Positions 62,310-64,000 of a DNA stretch of 64,000 bases are shown here, piece after piece (position 1 is the stretch's first letter; every line of letters starts with the position of its first letter). A program made the position numbers and the translations under genes. The stretch spans positions 124,001-188,000 of the forward strand of contig CAVWKW010000001.1 in NCBI GenBank assembly GCA_963755705.1, written 5' to 3'. The DNA comes from JBARDN01 sp963755705 (GTDB lineage Bacteria; Desulfobacterota; Binatia; Binatales; Binataceae). Below the pieces are notes generated by a model. It saw only the letters and a program-made list of their open reading frames with translations. It did not search any database and was not told where the DNA came from.

Positions 62310-63518
62310 ATGGATCGACAATCAGAGCCTGTAATTCGCGGAGTTGAGGACCTCGATTCCGGCACGCGGTTGTTCAACCGGAACATCGCGGGCATGTGTT
62401 TGGCAAGTCTACTCTCCGATCTCGGGCATGAAATGGCGACCTCGATCCTGCCGCTGTTCCTGATCGCGATTGGAGCATCGCCCTCGGCGCTAGGAATTAT
62501 TGAGGGCGCATCCGACGGAGCCGCGACGTTCGCCAAACTGCTTGGCGGCAGGATCGCGGACCACAAGGGTTTGCGCCAAAAGGTCGCAAGCCTCGGATAT
62601 TTGGTGACGGGTCTTGCAACCGGATCGTTTGCTGCAGCGACGACCTGGATCGAGTTGCTGATTGCACGGACAGTCGGATGGTTCGGCAGAGGAACGCGGG
62701 GACCATCACGCGACAATCTGCTGGTCGATTCAGTGCCACGCGCGAGGATCGGCGCGGCCCTTGGGATCCATCGGACCGCCGATACTCTGGGAGCGATCCT
62801 GGGTCCGCTGGCCGCGATGTTCCTGCTCCATCGAATCGGGTTCCGTAACATCTTTCTGCTGAGCCTCGTGCCGGGTGTGCTTGCGGCTGCGGCTTTTTAC
62901 TTCTTTGTCCGCGAACCCAATGGCGAGGCCGTGGCGCAAGGGCAGACGATTCAGGGTTGGGATGTGGCCCTGCCATCCCGCTTCCGAATGTTTCTCGCCA
63001 CAATTTTGCTGTTTGGAGTCGGAGATTTCGCCCACAGCATGCTGGTGCTCAGGGCCGCACAACTGCTCGGATCAACACCCAAGGCGATGAGCATCGCCGT
63101 TGGTCTGTACGTCATCCACAACACGGCGCACGCCGCGTTGTCTTATCCAATCGGAGTCATAGGCGACCGGATCGAGCGCCGGCGCCTTCTTGCTGCCGCC
63201 TACGTGATCGCTGCGATCGCCGCGGCCGGTTTCGCCATCGGACCACACAGCGTGGGCGCATTGGCGGTGCTCTTTATTCTCGAGGGCGCGGTGATGGCGG
63301 CGCAGGAGACGCTCGATTCAGCCGTCGCGACCGATATGTTGCCAGCCGACTCGCGCGGGGCGGGATTTGGCGTATTGAATGCGACGAGCGGAGTCGGCGA
63401 CTTCGTGTCGAGCATCGTGGTCGGATTTCTTTGGACCGGCTTCTCTGGCCACATAGCCTTCGCGTATAGCGCAATCTTAAGCGCACTGGCGGCGGTAATG
63501 ATGACTTGGGCGATCTGA
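62310..63518 (+). CDS. MFS transporter
   Basis: 402 residues, about 12 membrane helices. LLSDLGHEMATSILPLFLIA, EGASDGAATFAKLLGGRIAD, ARTVGWFGRGTRGPSRDNLL (loop with DRxGRG-like motif), IGAALGIHRTADTLGAILGP. These are typical of the group of MFS permeases with GRGTRGPSRD. Substrate unknown; 46 bases after the dynamin gene and thus probably under riboswitch F, making an anion or fluoride-related substrate a fair guess. Confidence 0.85.
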   Translation: MDRQSEPVIRGVEDLDSGTRLFNRNIAGMCLASLLSDLGHEMATSILPLFLIAIGASPSALGIIEGASDGAATFAKLLGGRIADHKGLRQKVASLGYLVTGLATGSFAAATTWIELLIARTVGWFGRGTRGPSRDNLLVDSVPRARIGAALGIHRTADTLGAILGPLAAMFLLHRIGFRNIFLLSLVPGVLAAAAFYFFVREPNGEAVAQGQTIQGWDVALPSRFRMFLATILLFGVGDFAHSMLVLRAAQLLGSTPKAMSIAVGLYVIHNTAHAALSYPIGVIGDRIERRRLLAAAYVIAAIAAAGFAIGPHSVGALAVLFILEGAVMAAQETLDSAVATDMLPADSRGAGFGVLNATSGVGDFVSSIVVGFLWTGFSGHIAFAYSAILSALAAVMMTWAI

Positions 63519-63616
63519 GAGAAATAGCTGGGCCTGGTGACGAGGATGATGGATTCCTTTTGCGGAGCAGCCGCGCAAACCAGCACGGCAAAAAGCGATC
63601 GTCTGGGTCGCTGTCC

Positions 63617-64000
63617 ATGAACTATTCGCACACGTTAAGACTTTCGATCGTGATGCGCGCGGTTGAGGACGCGGTAATCGAGATCGAGCGCGCGCTTGAA
63701 CCCGCATCGAAAGCTCCCCAGCGCGTGATGACCGATTATCAGAACGATCTCCCCGAATCCGCAAGGTTTGAGATGCGCAGGAAGCTTGAGGAGATTCGTA
63801 AAGCAATCCAGGATGCGAAAGATTGCTATGACTTGAACGTCGAAACCGTCTCTAATCGCCGGCGTCTCTCGACCAAATTGTCGATTCTCGCGATCGATGT
63901 GACTGAATGCAGACCTGAGTATATGCGCGGCTACGGTGAGGTGGCGCACGAAGAGCACGAGCCGCTTGACCAGCGGATGTTACAGTTAGAGGCTCTATTA
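63617..64000 (+). CDS. Unknown protein, 3' end outside window
   Basis: 128 residues are open from ATG 63617 to the window edge. MNYSHTLRLSIVMRAVEDAV, then RFEMRRKLEEIRKAIQDAKD and STKLSILAIDVTECRPEYMR. Helical, charged, no membrane segment. About 100 bases after the MFS gene, in the same direction; it may belong to the same operon. I recognise no family. Confidence 0.55.
   Translation, partial: MNYSHTLRLSIVMRAVEDAVIEIERALEPASKAPQRVMTDYQNDLPESARFEMRRKLEEIRKAIQDAKDCYDLNVETVSNRRRLSTKLSILAIDVTECRPEYMRGYGEVAHEEHEPLDQRMLQLEALL

Overview
High-GC bacterial chromosome segment. The F1Fo ATP synthase cluster (bactofilin, b', b, delta, alpha, gamma, beta, epsilon, with no a or c subunit nearby), an in-frame UGA selenoprotein, a B12-salvage cluster and a membrane complex related to energy-converting hydrogenases together suggest an uncultured Deltaproteobacteria/Binatota-like organism. 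This placement is inference from gene order, not a phylogeny.

Region 1 (1-19 kb) is housekeeping: partial miaB, a PPOX-fold oxidoreductase, bactofilin plus the ATP synthase operon, aroA, a lytic transglycosylase and glnE. A short decayed stretch at 9.4-10.8 kb holds an orphan HigA, a doubly broken GFA-family gene and a hicBA pair whose toxin is frameshifted.

Region 2 (19-27.9 kb) is cobalamin uptake and salvage: a BtuB-like receptor behind a B12 riboswitch with its own terminator, then cobU, cobS, cobT, cobD, cbiB, a frameshifted cbiZ, bluB and tpx. No corrin-ring synthesis genes are present. Region 3 (28-36 kb) has a MAPEG protein, a GrdB-like selenoprotein with a good SECIS hairpin after its UGA, three tandem secreted collagen-like proteins, an SDR, a dienelactone hydrolase and a lipoprotein. 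It ends in two tRNA fragments: a 5' piece of tRNA-Sec and a 3' piece of an initiator-type tRNA-Met.

Region 4 (36 kb to the end) is the main discovery: a fluoride-response island beginning directly after the tRNA scar. I find six crcB-type (fluoride) riboswitch aptamers, most with overlapping terminators. They precede (A) a dynamin-like GTPase + MutS-like + MutS-like operon, (B) inorganic pyrophosphatase, (C) a small unknown protein, (D) a DUF190/CBS protein + CrcB/Fluc channel, (E) a six-gene Ehr complex whose large subunit has lost the Ni-binding cysteines, and (F) an operon of a Cys-rich protein, a phosphoesterase, a HEAT protein, a dynamin fused to the same Cys-rich domain, and an MFS transporter. 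Enolase, a classic fluoride target, lies among them. Four aptamers carry a covarying change (A6-U38 to G6-C38) at a key tertiary pair. A 3.46-kb IS1-type transposon with passengers (P63C protein, small HicB-like pair) has inserted just upstream of promoter A, flanked by an 8-bp target duplication.

The island can be read as: sense fluoride by RNA, export it (CrcB, perhaps the MFS protein), replace inhibited enzymes (PPase, enolase), and repair or protect membrane energetics (dynamins, Ehr complex). The last point is hypothesis.
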